Made by a program: the position numbers and the translations under genes. This document shows, in pieces, positions 34,530-42,683 of a DNA stretch of 64,000 nt. Within the stretch, counting starts at the first letter, position 1, and every line of letters begins with the position of its first letter. The stretch is from Frigoribacterium sp. PhB116 (GTDB lineage Bacteria > Actinomycetota > Actinomycetes > Actinomycetales > Microbacteriaceae), in the NCBI RefSeq assembly GCF_004364285.1, contig NZ_SOBE01000001.1, positions 124,001 through 188,000 of the forward strand, written 5' to 3'. The notes below the pieces were generated by a model. The model did not search any database and was not told the DNA's origin. It saw nothing but the letters and a program-made list of their open reading frames with translations.

Positions 34530-34651
34530 CCCGGGTCCGTCGCACCTCGGGAGCCGAGCAGCCGCGTGCTGCTCGGCCCTCGTGCGCGTCACTGCGGGCC
34601 AGCCCTCCTCGGGGGCTGGTCCGTCGCCGTCGTCCGCGCCAGACTCGGGCC

Positions 34652-35296
34652 GTGAGCAGACGAGACCGGCCCGCGCGGCCGCCCCGCGGCCGGGCCGGTG
34701 CGCCCCTCTGGGTCGAGACGACGATCCGCGCCCCCCTGGAGCGCGTCTGGGAGCTCACGCAGACCCCGGAGGAGCACGTCCGCTGGGACCTCCGCTTCAG
34801 CCGCATCGTGCGCGTGGCCGACCTGCCGGGCGGCGGCTGGCGCTTCCGCTACGAGCGGTCGATGCCCGGCCACGTGATCACCGGGACCGGCACCTCGCTC
34901 GGCGAGCGAGAGCGACCGGACGGCACCCGCACCTCCGCCCTGCGGTTCGACACCGCCGACCGCCTGTCGCCGCTCCGTGGGGGCCGCGGCTACTGGCGCT
35001 ACGTCCCGGTCGGCGGCGGCGTGCGGTTCGTCACCGGCTACGACTACGAGCCCGGTCTCGGGCGAGCCGCCGACCGCCTCCTGCGGCCCGTCGTGCTGTG
35101 GATGACGGCGTGGTCGTTCTACCGGCTGCGGATCTGGGCCGAGAAGGGCACGCCGCCCGAGGCGTGGCCGCTCGCGTCGGTGCTGGCGTTCTGGCGCGCG
35201 GACCGTCCGCGGGCGTCCCGCTGCGGCACGACCGCCCCGCGCCGGGGAGCCCTCGCCGACGCCCCGACGACACTCTCGACCCTGGAGGCACCGTGA
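34652..35296 (+). CDS. SRPBCC-family protein
   Basis: A 214-residue SRPBCC (START-like) protein. After an Arg/Pro-rich lead it opens with LWVETTIRAPLERVWELTQT and RWDLRFSRI, the usual first strand and helix, and continues with RYERSMPGHVITGTGTS. A hydrophobic cavity for a lipid or other small molecule is characteristic of the fold. The GTG at 34652 follows CAGACT and 6 nt (leaderless). Its stop overlaps the GTG of the next, frame-disrupted DUF4166 gene (GTGA), so the two were an operon. Confidence 0.75.
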   Translation: MSRRDRPARPPRGRAGAPLWVETTIRAPLERVWELTQTPEEHVRWDLRFSRIVRVADLPGGGWRFRYERSMPGHVITGTGTSLGERERPDGTRTSALRFDTADRLSPLRGGRGYWRYVPVGGGVRFVTGYDYEPGLGRAADRLLRPVVLWMTAWSFYRLRIWAEKGTPPEAWPLASVLAFWRADRPRASRCGTTAPRRGALADAPTTLSTLEAP

Positions 35297-35468
35297 CCGC
35301 CTCGTTCGCCCGCGCCCGCGCCCGCGCCCGCGTCGGACGCCGCTCTCGCGCACCGGCGGGCCGACGACCGGCTCGGTCTTCCGCGCCGCGCTCGGCGACG
35401 ACTTCGACCGGCTGCACCCGCGCCTCCAGGAGCGCTTCGGGGTCTCCGTCGCGGACGGCCGCGGCTGC
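35293..35468 (+). pseudogene. Frame-disrupted 5' part of the DUF4166 gene
   Basis: A GTG at 35293 overlaps the SRPBCC stop (GTGA) and looks like the natural start, but it opens frame 1. DUF4166-like sequence (TGSVFRAALGDDFDRLHPRL, from about 35367) runs in frame 3, which has no start codon until GTG 35469. A (CGCCCG)4 tract at 35307-35330 lies between. Either an indel in this GC-rich tract broke the gene, or the assembly has an error, or an unusual start is used. See the findings. Confidence 0.5.
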
Positions 35469-36047
35469 GTGGGCACGGGCGTCATGACGGAGGTGCGGCG
35501 CGGCCCCTGGTGGACGGTGCCCTTCCTGCAGATCGGCCGCCTGCGGAACATCCTCATCGCCGACGTCGGCCGCGACGTGCCGTTCCGCATCGAGAACTGG
35601 CCGTACGTCGACCCGTTCGGACGCGAGACGGTGACTTTCGTGCGCGAATATCGCGCGCCGAGGCGCCGGGCGGTGAGCCGCTTCGACGCGACCATGGTGC
35701 TCGACCCGGGGCGCGGCACCGTCGTCGACTACCTCGGCACGCACCAGCACCTCGCGGTCGACCTCGACCTCCGCGTCGAGGACGACGGCTCGCTGCACCT
35801 CACCTCGCACGCGCAGCGCTTCTACGAGGGGCGGGCGGCGTTCCGGTTCCCGATGCTCGCCTCGGGCACGGCGTCGCTCCGCGAGCGGTGGGACGACGAC
35901 GCCGGCGTGTTCCGCATCTCGCTCGAGGTGCACAACCGGCTGTTCGGTTTCCTGTTCGGCTACGAGGGCTGGTTCACCGCCGAGTACCCGCCCGCGTCCG
36001 ATGCTCCCGACCACGTGAGGCCCCTGCGCCACGAGGAACGCCTCTAG
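35469..36047 (+). CDS. DUF4166 domain protein, apparently shortened at the N-terminus
   Basis: The readable frame from GTG 35469 gives 192 residues: VGTGVMTEVRRGPWWTVPFL, then FRIENWPYVDPFGRETVTFV, a beta-rich core and a C-terminal RLFGFLFGYEGWFTAEY. These fit DUF4166, a family of unknown function often fused or adjacent to saccharopine-dehydrogenase-like or SRPBCC proteins. Conserved family sequence continues upstream in the same frame for about 100 bp without a start codon, so the native protein was probably about 35-55 residues longer. The activity of the product is uncertain. Confidence 0.7.
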   Translation: MGTGVMTEVRRGPWWTVPFLQIGRLRNILIADVGRDVPFRIENWPYVDPFGRETVTFVREYRAPRRRAVSRFDATMVLDPGRGTVVDYLGTHQHLAVDLDLRVEDDGSLHLTSHAQRFYEGRAAFRFPMLASGTASLRERWDDDAGVFRISLEVHNRLFGFLFGYEGWFTAEYPPASDAPDHVRPLRHEERL

Positions 36048-36087
36048 GCCCGGTGCGATCCGCACCCCCGGACGCGGCCCGGTGCAG

Positions 36088-37062
36088 CTAGAGCCCGAAC
36101 GCCCCACGCAGCATCGCGAGCGCCTCGAGGTCGTCCTCGACCCCGCCGCCCTCGTGCCCGTTGTACGGCCAGACGGTGATGTCCGCCTCGCCGCCGTACG
36201 CGTGGAACGCGCCGAACACCGTCGACGGCGGGCAGGTCGCGTCCATCAGCGCCGTCGAGAAGAGCGCGGGCGCCGTGGCCCGCTTGGCGAAGTTGACCCC
36301 GTCGAAGTACGACAGCACCTCGTGCACCTGCTCGGCGCGGTGGCGGTGCACCGCGAGGTAGCGCCCGATCTGCTTGTAGGGGTCGCTGTCGGTGATGACG
36401 GAGGCGCGGCGGAAGTCGCAGAGGAACGGCACCCGCGGCACCGCGGCGACCAGCCCCTCGACGAGACCGGCGACGGCCAGCGTGATGCCGCCTCCCTGGC
36501 TGGTGCCGAGCACGGCGACGCGGTCGGCATCGACGACGTCGAGCGACCGAGCGGCCTCGACGGCGCGCACCCCGTCCGTGTACACGCGGCGGTAGTAGTA
36601 GCTCTCGGCGCTGTCGATCCCGCGGGTCATGACGCCGTCGGCGGCGGGGCCCGAGCCCCCGGAGTCGGCCGTGTCGCCCGTGCTCCAGAGCGAGCCCTGG
36701 CCGCGCGTGTCCATCTGCAGGTGCGCGAAGCCGGCGGAGGCCCAGAACAGGTTCTGCTGGGCGTGGCCTCGGCCGCCCCCGTAGCCGACGAACTCGACGA
36801 CGGTGGGCAAGAGCTCGCCGGAGGCGGCGGCGCCGGCAGGCACCCGCAGCCAGGCGCGCACGCGCTGACCGTCGGCCCCGCGGAACGACACGTCGAGCAC
36901 GTCGACCGTGGTGAGGCCGGTGTCGACCGTCTCCGCCTGGACGTCGAGGTCGTGCTCGCGTGCCTCGGCGAGGGTCCGACGCCAGAAGTCGTCGAAGTCG
37001 TCGGGCTCGGTCTGGGTGCTGCGGTACGCGCGGAGGGCCGCCTCGTCGAGGTCCGTGTTCAT
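36088..37062 (-). CDS. Acetylxylan esterase / cephalosporin-C deacetylase family
   Basis: A 324-residue alpha/beta hydrolase of the AXE1 (CE7) family, which removes acetyl groups from xylo-oligosaccharides and similar substrates. Catalytic residues are Ser188 in LGTSQGGG, Asp274 in LMDATCPP and His303 in NGHEGGG; the oxyanion region is FVGYGGGRGH. The N-terminus STQTEPDDFDDFWRRTL is typical of the family. No signal peptide, so it acts inside the cell on imported oligosaccharides. A 10-bp palindrome AGACATGTCT (37065-37074) touches the start codon and may be an operator. Confidence 0.87.
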   Translation of the reverse strand: MNTDLDEAALRAYRSTQTEPDDFDDFWRRTLAEAREHDLDVQAETVDTGLTTVDVLDVSFRGADGQRVRAWLRVPAGAAASGELLPTVVEFVGYGGGRGHAQQNLFWASAGFAHLQMDTRGQGSLWSTGDTADSGGSGPAADGVMTRGIDSAESYYYRRVYTDGVRAVEAARSLDVVDADRVAVLGTSQGGGITLAVAGLVEGLVAAVPRVPFLCDFRRASVITDSDPYKQIGRYLAVHRHRAEQVHEVLSYFDGVNFAKRATAPALFSTALMDATCPPSTVFGAFHAYGGEADITVWPYNGHEGGGVEDDLEALAMLRGAFGL

Positions 37063-37117
37063 GCAGACATGTCTACAGGCCGCGAGGCGGCGACGGCACG
37101 AGGAGGCGCGGCTCGCC

Positions 37118-38170
37118 TCAGGAGGCGCTGGTCGCCCGACCGAACGCCGGCACCCACCCGATCGCCGGGGCGACGTGCTCGGCCACGGTGCGCAGCAGGC
37201 GCGCGTTGTAGTCGACGCCGAGCTGGTTCGGCACGGTGAGGTGCACGGTGTCGGCCGCCTGCACGGCCGCGTCGTCGGCCAGCTGGCGGGCGATGACGTC
37301 GGGCTCGCCGACGTAGCTCTTGCCGAAGCGCGACTGGACGCCGTCGAGCATGCCGACCTGGTCCTGCGAGTCGGCCTGCGCCCGGACGCCGAAGTACCGG
37401 ACGTCCTCGTCCGTCGTGATCGGGATGACGCTGCGGCTGACGGCGACGCGCGGCTCGCGGGCGTGCCCGGCTGCAGCCCACGCCGCCCGGAACACTGCGA
37501 TCTGCTCCGCCTGCAGCTCGTCGAACGGCACGCCGGTGTCCTCGGTGAGCAGGGTGCTGCTCATTAGGTTCATGCCCTGCTCGCCCGTCCAGTGCGCGGT
37601 CGCCCGGGTGCCGGAGCCCCACCAGATGCGCTCGCCGAGTCCCGGCGACCGCGGCTCGATCGCGAGCGGGCTCGACCAGCCGGTCATGCGCGGGTCGCTC
37701 TGGGCGACCGCGTCGCCGTCGATCGCCCGGCGGAACAGGTCGGTGTGACGGCGGGCCATGTCGGCGTCGGTCTCGCCGTCCTCGGGCACGTGGCCGAACG
37801 CCTCCCAGCCGCGCAGCGAGGTCTCGGGTGATCCCCGGCTCACGCCGAGCTGCAGCCGCCCGGCGCTGATCAGGTCGGCGGCCGCGGCCTGCTCGGCCAT
37901 CGAGAGCGGGTTCTCGTAGCGCATGTCGATGATGCCGGTGCCGAGCTCGATGCGGCTCGTGCGCGCGGCCATGGCGGCCAGCAGCGGGAACGGGCTGGCC
38001 AGCTGCTTCGCGAAGTGGTGCACGCGCACGGAGGCGCTGTCGATGCCGATCTCCTCGGCGGCGACCGCCAGCTCGATCGACTGGACCAGCGCCTCCCGGG
38101 CGGTGGGCGTCCGGGAGCCGGGCACGTCCTGGTAGTGGCCGAACGAGAGGAACCCGATGCGCTTCGTCAT
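37118..38170 (-). CDS. LLM-class flavin-dependent oxidoreductase
   Basis: A 350-residue luciferase-like monooxygenase-family protein using FMN or F420. Seen are KRIGFLSFGHYQDVPGSRT, the barrel segments ASVRVHHFAKQLASPFPLLA and RIELGTGIIDMRYENPLSMA, the phosphate region LQLGVSRGSP and the final MTVPNQLGVDYN-like stretch. The chosen ATG gives MTKRIGFLSFG, the natural first strand. The substrate is unknown. The next upstream feature is a repeated palindromic element, so the gene is probably monocistronic. Confidence 0.87.
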   Translation of the reverse strand: MTKRIGFLSFGHYQDVPGSRTPTAREALVQSIELAVAAEEIGIDSASVRVHHFAKQLASPFPLLAAMAARTSRIELGTGIIDMRYENPLSMAEQAAAADLISAGRLQLGVSRGSPETSLRGWEAFGHVPEDGETDADMARRHTDLFRRAIDGDAVAQSDPRMTGWSSPLAIEPRSPGLGERIWWGSGTRATAHWTGEQGMNLMSSTLLTEDTGVPFDELQAEQIAVFRAAWAAAGHAREPRVAVSRSVIPITTDEDVRYFGVRAQADSQDQVGMLDGVQSRFGKSYVGEPDVIARQLADDAAVQAADTVHLTVPNQLGVDYNARLLRTVAEHVAPAIGWVPAFGRATSAS

Positions 38171-38224
38171 GTTCGATGTCAACGCATGCACCGCCTCCCG
38201 CATTCCGGCCGCACTCCAGATCGC

Positions 38225-38296
38225 CGAGGGCGGGCATTCCGGGTCGAGGGCGGGTCGCCGCGGACCCGCCCTCGACCCGGATCACCCGCCCTCGAC
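38225..38296. repeat. Four-part palindromic element, copy 2
   Basis: The same design as 27935-28004: CGAGGGCGGG direct copies at 38225 and 38245, inverse copies at 38263 and 38283, each pair 20 bp apart. The inner copies form a perfect 14-bp stem (38243-38256 with 38263-38276) with a 6-nt loop. Here it lies between divergent genes (LLM oxidoreductase and the 38396 gene), so simple termination does not explain it. Confidence 0.75.
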
Positions 38297-38300
38297 CGAA

Positions 38301-38336
38301 CGCAGCCGCAGCCGCAGCCGCAGCCGCAGCCGCAGC
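38301..38336 (+). repeat. Hexanucleotide repeat (CGCAGC)6
   Basis: Six perfect CGCAGC copies immediately after the palindromic element and 60 bp before the 38396 gene. It is not inside a supported gene. Slippage could alter spacing upstream of that promoter. Confidence 0.85.
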
Positions 38337-38382
38337 AGCCGCTGCCGCAGAGATCGCAGGTGACGGGACGAGGAGGCGCCGC

Positions 38383-38388
38383 TAGCGT
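38383..38388 (+). promoter_or_regulatory. -10 box TAGCGT, leaderless start
   Basis: TAGCGT stands 7 nt before the GTG at 38396, and there is no ribosome binding site at normal spacing. This fixes the start of the orphan gene. Confidence 0.5.
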
Positions 38389-38395
38389 GGGTCCC

Positions 38396-38797
38396 GTGGA
38401 GAACCGCTTCCGTATCGACGGCGACGACCTCGGGATCGACCTGCGCGCCTCCTCGGTGACCATGGGCTCGGACGGGGTGGTCGACGCGACCATCGTCGCG
38501 GCCCGGGTGCCCGAGGTGGCCGACTGGTCGGACGACGCCCCGCGGCTCGAGTTCCGCGACGTGCCCCTCAAGTTCGACGGAGCCAGCTTCGGCGTCACGG
38601 TCGACGACGACCTTCTCGACGAGCACGACATCTCGTTCTGGCTCGGCGAGTCGCTCGACGTGCACGGCCAGCTCAGCCTCGCGGCGGGGGAACGGCTGCG
38701 CTTCGTGGGCACCACCCACGTGGCGGGGGAGCCCAAGGCGTGGCGGGTGGACGTGTCGATCCGGTTCGGCTCGCCCGGTCGCAGCGCGGCCGTCTGA
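38396..38797 (+). CDS. Hypothetical protein, function unknown
   Basis: A 133-residue acidic cytoplasmic protein I do not recognise. It begins VENRFRIDGDDLGIDLRASS and is largely beta: DATIVAARVPEVADW, LEFRDVPLKFDGASFGVTVD, LDVHGQLSLAAGERLRFVGT, ending with a basic FGSPGRSAAV. No signal, membrane or metal motif. The start is set by TAGCGT 7 nt upstream. It is convergent with the MFS gene, with 13 bp between stops. The repeated element and hexamer tract lie just upstream. Confidence 0.65.
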   Translation: MENRFRIDGDDLGIDLRASSVTMGSDGVVDATIVAARVPEVADWSDDAPRLEFRDVPLKFDGASFGVTVDDDLLDEHDISFWLGESLDVHGQLSLAAGERLRFVGTTHVAGEPKAWRVDVSIRFGSPGRSAAV

Positions 38798-38810
38798 GCC
38801 GCGACTGCGC

Positions 38811-40169
38811 CTAGCGCGCCGCGATCTCGACCACGGGCAGGTGCCGCCGCACGCGCATCTGCAGCGTGAGCTGTCCCCGCCGCGCGAGCACGAGGGCCGT
38901 GACGCCGGCGACGACCGCCGGCACGCCGCCGGAGATCACCATGGCCGTCGGCGTGCCGAGCAGCTCGACGATCCCGCCCATCAGCGGGCCGCCGACGGCC
39001 TGGCCGCCGAGCAGCACGAGCACGTAGAGCGACATCACCCGGCCTCGGATGCCGATGTTGCTCGACAGCTGCACCAGCTGGTTCGCCGATGTGAGGAACA
39101 GCAGCGACGCCAACCCGACCGAGACGAGCACGAGGGCGAACGGCACGACGCCGGCGGCACCGCCGACGACCCCGGCGCCCGCCTGCAGCAGGCCGGTGAC
39201 GAGCAGGCCCACGACGAGCGTGCGCAACCGTATCGTGGCACGCCGGGTCGAGAGCAGAGCCCCCGTCAGGGCTCCCACCGCGATCATCGAGTTGAAGAGC
39301 CCGTAGCCGCCGGCGCCCACGTCGAAGACCTCGTCGGCGTACGACGCGAGCAGCACGGGCATCGTCAGGCCGAACACGGCGTAGGAGGCGACGAGCACGA
39401 CCGGCACGAGGATGGTCGGTTTCGCCCGGGCGTACGCGAGGCCCTCGCGCAGCTGGCCGCGCGACCGGGGAGCCGGTGCGGTGCGGGTCATCTGGGAGGT
39501 GCGGAGCAGGCCGAGCATGCCGACCACGAGCAGGCAGGCGACGCCGTTCACGGCGAAGGCCCACCCGGCTCCGACCGCGAGCAGCAGCACGCCGCTGACG
39601 GCGGGGCCGATCATGCCGCCGAGCTGGAACACGCTCGAGTTGACGCTGATGGCGTTGCGGAGGTGGCGCTGGCCGACGAGCTCGCTCACGATCACCTGGC
39701 GGGCCGGGTTGTCGACCACGGTCACCAGGCCGGTCGCGAAGGCGATGGCGAACACGTGCCAGGCCTCGACGACGCCGGTCAGGGTCAGCACGGCGAGCCC
39801 GATGCTCAGCACCGCGAAGACGCTCTGGGTGACGACCATCAGCGCCCGCTTCGAGAACCGGTCGACGAGCACGCCGCCGAGCAGGCCGAAGAAGAGCATC
39901 GGCGCGAACTGCATCGCCACCGTGACGCCGACGGCCGTCGCGCTGCCGGTCAGCTCGAGAACGAGCCAGTCCTGGGCGATGCGCTGCATCCAGCCGGCGG
40001 TCATGGCCACGAAGTTGCCGACCGTCCAGAGCCGGAAGTTCGGCACGCTCAGCGCGATGAAGGTGTGTCGCCACGGCGGGCGCTGCGTCGCGACGGGCAG
40101 CGGGGCGGTGGCGGGGAAGGAGGCGGCGGGGTCGACGACGGGAGTGCTGGCGGTGGACGGTGAGGACAT
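38811..40169 (-). CDS. MFS transporter (probable drug or metabolite exporter)
   Basis: A 452-residue major facilitator with about twelve helices. Seen are FIALSVPNFRLWTVGNFVAM at the first helix, the loop 2-3 region GVLVDRFSKRALMVV (motif A type) and TVVDNPARQVIVSELVGQRH, which is typical of the enterobactin-exporter/DHA3-like group. The start at 40169 gives a Ser/Pro-rich lead of about 32 residues; an upstream ATG at 40289 would add 40 more with no evident similarity. Divergent from a LysR regulator that probably controls it. Substrate unknown. Confidence 0.82.
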   Translation of the reverse strand: MSSPSTASTPVVDPAASFPATAPLPVATQRPPWRHTFIALSVPNFRLWTVGNFVAMTAGWMQRIAQDWLVLELTGSATAVGVTVAMQFAPMLFFGLLGGVLVDRFSKRALMVVTQSVFAVLSIGLAVLTLTGVVEAWHVFAIAFATGLVTVVDNPARQVIVSELVGQRHLRNAISVNSSVFQLGGMIGPAVSGVLLLAVGAGWAFAVNGVACLLVVGMLGLLRTSQMTRTAPAPRSRGQLREGLAYARAKPTILVPVVLVASYAVFGLTMPVLLASYADEVFDVGAGGYGLFNSMIAVGALTGALLSTRRATIRLRTLVVGLLVTGLLQAGAGVVGGAAGVVPFALVLVSVGLASLLFLTSANQLVQLSSNIGIRGRVMSLYVLVLLGGQAVGGPLMGGIVELLGTPTAMVISGGVPAVVAGVTALVLARRGQLTLQMRVRRHLPVVEIAAR

Positions 40170-40287
40170 CGGCGTTCCTGCGCTGGTGGGCGGCCCGGGG
40201 CGGTCGCGGCCGCCGGGGGAGGGGGCGAGGGGCCTCGCGGTGGTGAGCCGCGCCTCCTCGTCCCTCGACGGTAAGGCCGTCGGCATC

Positions 40288-40311
40288 ATTCGGACCCCCT
40301 ATGGTGTGAAT
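40288..40311. promoter_or_regulatory. Inverted repeat ATTCGGACC-N6-GGTGTGAAT, candidate LysR operator
   Basis: Arms of 9 bp match at 7 positions around a 6-bp centre in the shared MFS/LysR promoter region, and a TATGGT -10-like hexamer (40300-40305) overlaps it. Position and the ATTC...GAAT ends suit a LysR-type site. Confidence 0.4.
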
Positions 40312-40357
40312 CACTGTCATGCGATCATCGAATGACCCGACGGGAGGAGGCCCCATC

Positions 40358-41215
40358 GTGTTCGACCCTGCCCTGCTCACGACGTTCCTCGCCGTCGCGG
40401 AGACGCGCAGCTTCACGGCCGCGGGCCTCCGTCTCGGCATCAGCCAGCCGACGGTCAGCCAGCACGTCGGCCGGCTCGAGAAGGCGGCGGGCCGCACCCT
40501 CGTGGTGCGGGACACCCGTGACGTGCGCCTCACCGACAACGGCGACGCGATGGCCGGCTTCGCCCGCACGATCCTCGCGGCGCACTCCGCGGCCGAGAGC
40601 TGGTTCAGCGGCTCGGCCATGCGCGGCCGCCTGCGCTTCGGCGCCGCGGACGACCTCGCCATCACGCAGCTGCCGCGCATCCTCCGGCACTTCCGGCAGC
40701 TGCACCCCGACGTCGACCTCGAGCTGACGGTGAACCAGAGCGGTCCCCTGCGACGCCGGCTCGCCTCCGGCCACCTCGACCTGATCTTCGTGAAGCAGAC
40801 GGCGGGCGAGTCCGACGAGGGTCGCCGGGTCGCCGGCGACACGATGGTCTGGATCGGGCAGGAGAAGCTGCAGGTCGAGGCGGGTAGGCCAGTGCCCCTG
40901 ATCGCCTACCAGGCGCCGAGCCTCAGTCGTCAGCTCGCGATCGGTGCCCTCGAGGCGAGCGGGCGCACCTGGCGCATCACCTGCAACACGCGCGACGTGA
41001 ACGGGGTGCTCGCGGCGGTGCGGGCGGGCATGGGCGTCGCTGTGTTCCCCTTCTCGCTCATCCCCACCGACCTCGTCAAGGTCAGCGACCGCTTCTCGCT
41101 GCCCGCCCTCGGCGACGTCGACTACGTGCTCGTGGCGAACCCCGCCGCACCGCGCGAGCCGGTCGAGGCGCTCACCTCGGCGATCATGAGCCGGGGCGTC
41201 CGCCGCGCCGTCTGA
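40358..41215 (+). CDS. LysR-family transcriptional regulator
   Basis: A 285-residue LysR regulator. The winged helix-turn-helix is FDPALLTTFLAVAETRSFTA with SQPTVSQHVGRLEKAAGRTL; the effector domain begins RGRLRFGAADDLAITQLPRI. I chose the GTG at 40358, which has GGGAGGAGG 7 nt upstream and gives the standard N-terminus; the ATG at 40319 adds 13 residues. It is divergent from the MFS transporter and likely controls it in response to an unknown ligand. Confidence 0.88.
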   Translation: MFDPALLTTFLAVAETRSFTAAGLRLGISQPTVSQHVGRLEKAAGRTLVVRDTRDVRLTDNGDAMAGFARTILAAHSAAESWFSGSAMRGRLRFGAADDLAITQLPRILRHFRQLHPDVDLELTVNQSGPLRRRLASGHLDLIFVKQTAGESDEGRRVAGDTMVWIGQEKLQVEAGRPVPLIAYQAPSLSRQLAIGALEASGRTWRITCNTRDVNGVLAAVRAGMGVAVFPFSLIPTDLVKVSDRFSLPALGDVDYVLVANPAAPREPVEALTSAIMSRGVRRAV

Positions 41216-41272
41216 CCTCCCCTCGGCCGGGTCGGACCCGCCGAGGAGGCGCGGGCGAGCAGGATGGACCGC

Positions 41273-41680
41273 ATGAGCACCCGACGCACCCGCCACGCCC
41301 GCACCGCCTCCGTCCGCCGCACGGCGCTCCTCCTCGCGGCCGCCTGCGGCGTCTCCGGCGTCCTGCACCTCGTGCGCCCGAGCGCCTACGACGCCGTCGT
41401 GCCGCGCAGCATGCCCGGCCCGGCCCGCCTGTGGACCACGAGCTCGGGCGTCGCGGAGGTCGTCGTCGCCGGCGCCCTGCTCTCGACGACGACGCGACGG
41501 GCGGGCGGCGCCCTCGCGGCCGCGCTCTTCGTCGCCGTGTTCCCGGCGAACGTGTCGATGGCCCTGCGGGCGCTCCGGAGCAGCCGCGCCGGGACGGCCC
41601 GACGGGTCGTCACCGTCGTCCGCCTGCCGCTCCAGGTGCCGCTCGTGGCGAGCGCGCTCGCCGTGCGCCGGGCCTCCTAA
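41273..41680 (+). CDS. DoxX-family small membrane protein, second copy
   Basis: A 135-residue homologue of the protein at 13912-14361. Helices are TALLLAAACGVSGVLHLVRP, SGVAEVVVAGALLS, GALAAALFVAVFPANVSMAL and LPLQVPLVASALAV. The shared FxAxFPxNxS motif between helices 3 and 4 links the two copies. The ATG at 41273 follows CAGGAT plus 7 nt (leaderless); ATG 41264 is an alternative adding three residues. It stands alone between the LysR gene and the 5-oxoprolinase operon. Confidence 0.7.
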   Translation: MSTRRTRHARTASVRRTALLLAAACGVSGVLHLVRPSAYDAVVPRSMPGPARLWTTSSGVAEVVVAGALLSTTTRRAGGALAAALFVAVFPANVSMALRALRSSRAGTARRVVTVVRLPLQVPLVASALAVRRAS

Positions 41681-41834
41681 CCGACCCGGCCGCACGGCGG
41701 CCGCACGTCCTCGGGGTCGCCGCTGCGCCTCCCGCCCGGCGTCCTCCCCGCCCCGGCCCGGTACCGTGGACGATCGGCCCACGAGCCGACCACCGCACGA
41801 CAGCCGCACGACGACCGCCGAGGGGAGGCGCCGC

Positions 41835-42683
41835 ATGACCACGATCGACCTCAACGCCGACCTCGGCGAGGGCTTCGGCCGATGGACGCTCGGCGACGAC
41901 GACGCCCTGCTCGACGTCGTGACGAGCGCGAACGTCGCCTGCGGGTTCCACGCGGGCGACCCGGCCGGCCTGCTGCGCGTCGTCGACGCGGCCCACCGTC
42001 GCGGGGCCGTCGTCGGGGCGCACGTCTCGTACCGCGACCTCGTCGGTTTCGGCCGCCGCTACGTCGAGGCGTCGCACGACGAGCTCGTCGCAGACGTCGT
42101 CTGGCAGATCGGCGCGCTGACGGGCCTCTCCCGGGCTGTCGGCGGGGCCGTCCGCTACGTCAAACCGCACGGCGCGCTCTACTCGGTCGTCGCGGACGCC
42201 GACGGCCGGGGCGCCGTCCACGCCGGCGCCGTGATCGAGGGCATCCTGCGGATCGACCCGGCCCTGCCCGTCGTCGGGCTCGCCGGCTCCGCGTTCCTCC
42301 GTCGTGCCGGGCAGGAGGGCCTCCACGTCGTCGCCGAGGCCTTCGCCGACCGCGCCTACGACGCGACCGGCGCGCTCGTGCCCCGCAGCCGACCCGGGGC
42401 CGTGCTGCACGACGCCGGCGAGGTCCGCGACCGCGTCCTCCAGCTGGTCGAGACCGGCACGGTGCGCGCCGTCGACGGCACCGTCGTCGAGCTGCGGGCC
42501 GACACGGTCTGCGTGCACGGCGACAGCCCGGACGCCGTCGCGATCGCCGTCGGGGTGCGCAGCGCCCTCGAGGAGGCAGGGGTCGTCCTCCGCCCGTTCG
42601 TGACGGTCCCGCAGGCGGCCGGCACCCCCGCGACGCCCTCGTTGTCGTCGACGCCGCTCGACCCCGGGACGACCACCCGGTGA
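41835..42683 (+). CDS. pxpA: 5-oxoprolinase subunit A (LamB/YcsF family)
   Basis: A 282-residue LamB/YcsF-family protein. Diagnostic motifs are TIDLNADLGEGFGRWTLGDD at the N-terminus, SANVACGFHAGDP, GAHVSYRDLVGFGRR, VRYVKPHGALY and VCVHGDSPDAV. PxpA works with PxpB and PxpC to hydrolyse 5-oxoproline to glutamate with ATP. It opens an operon in which the next gene encodes PxpB-PxpC as one chain, coupled by GTGA. GGGGAGG precedes the ATG. The C-terminal 25 residues are Thr/Pro/Ser-rich. Confidence 0.92.
   Translation: MTTIDLNADLGEGFGRWTLGDDDALLDVVTSANVACGFHAGDPAGLLRVVDAAHRRGAVVGAHVSYRDLVGFGRRYVEASHDELVADVVWQIGALTGLSRAVGGAVRYVKPHGALYSVVADADGRGAVHAGAVIEGILRIDPALPVVGLAGSAFLRRAGQEGLHVVAEAFADRAYDATGALVPRSRPGAVLHDAGEVRDRVLQLVETGTVRAVDGTVVELRADTVCVHGDSPDAVAIAVGVRSALEEAGVVLRPFVTVPQAAGTPATPSLSSTPLDPGTTTR

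Noticed and set aside
38179-40842. A long minus-strand frame across the MFS and LysR genes
   Set aside because: It crosses both genes and a promoter region, its sequence has no family motif, and the true MFS frame is different.
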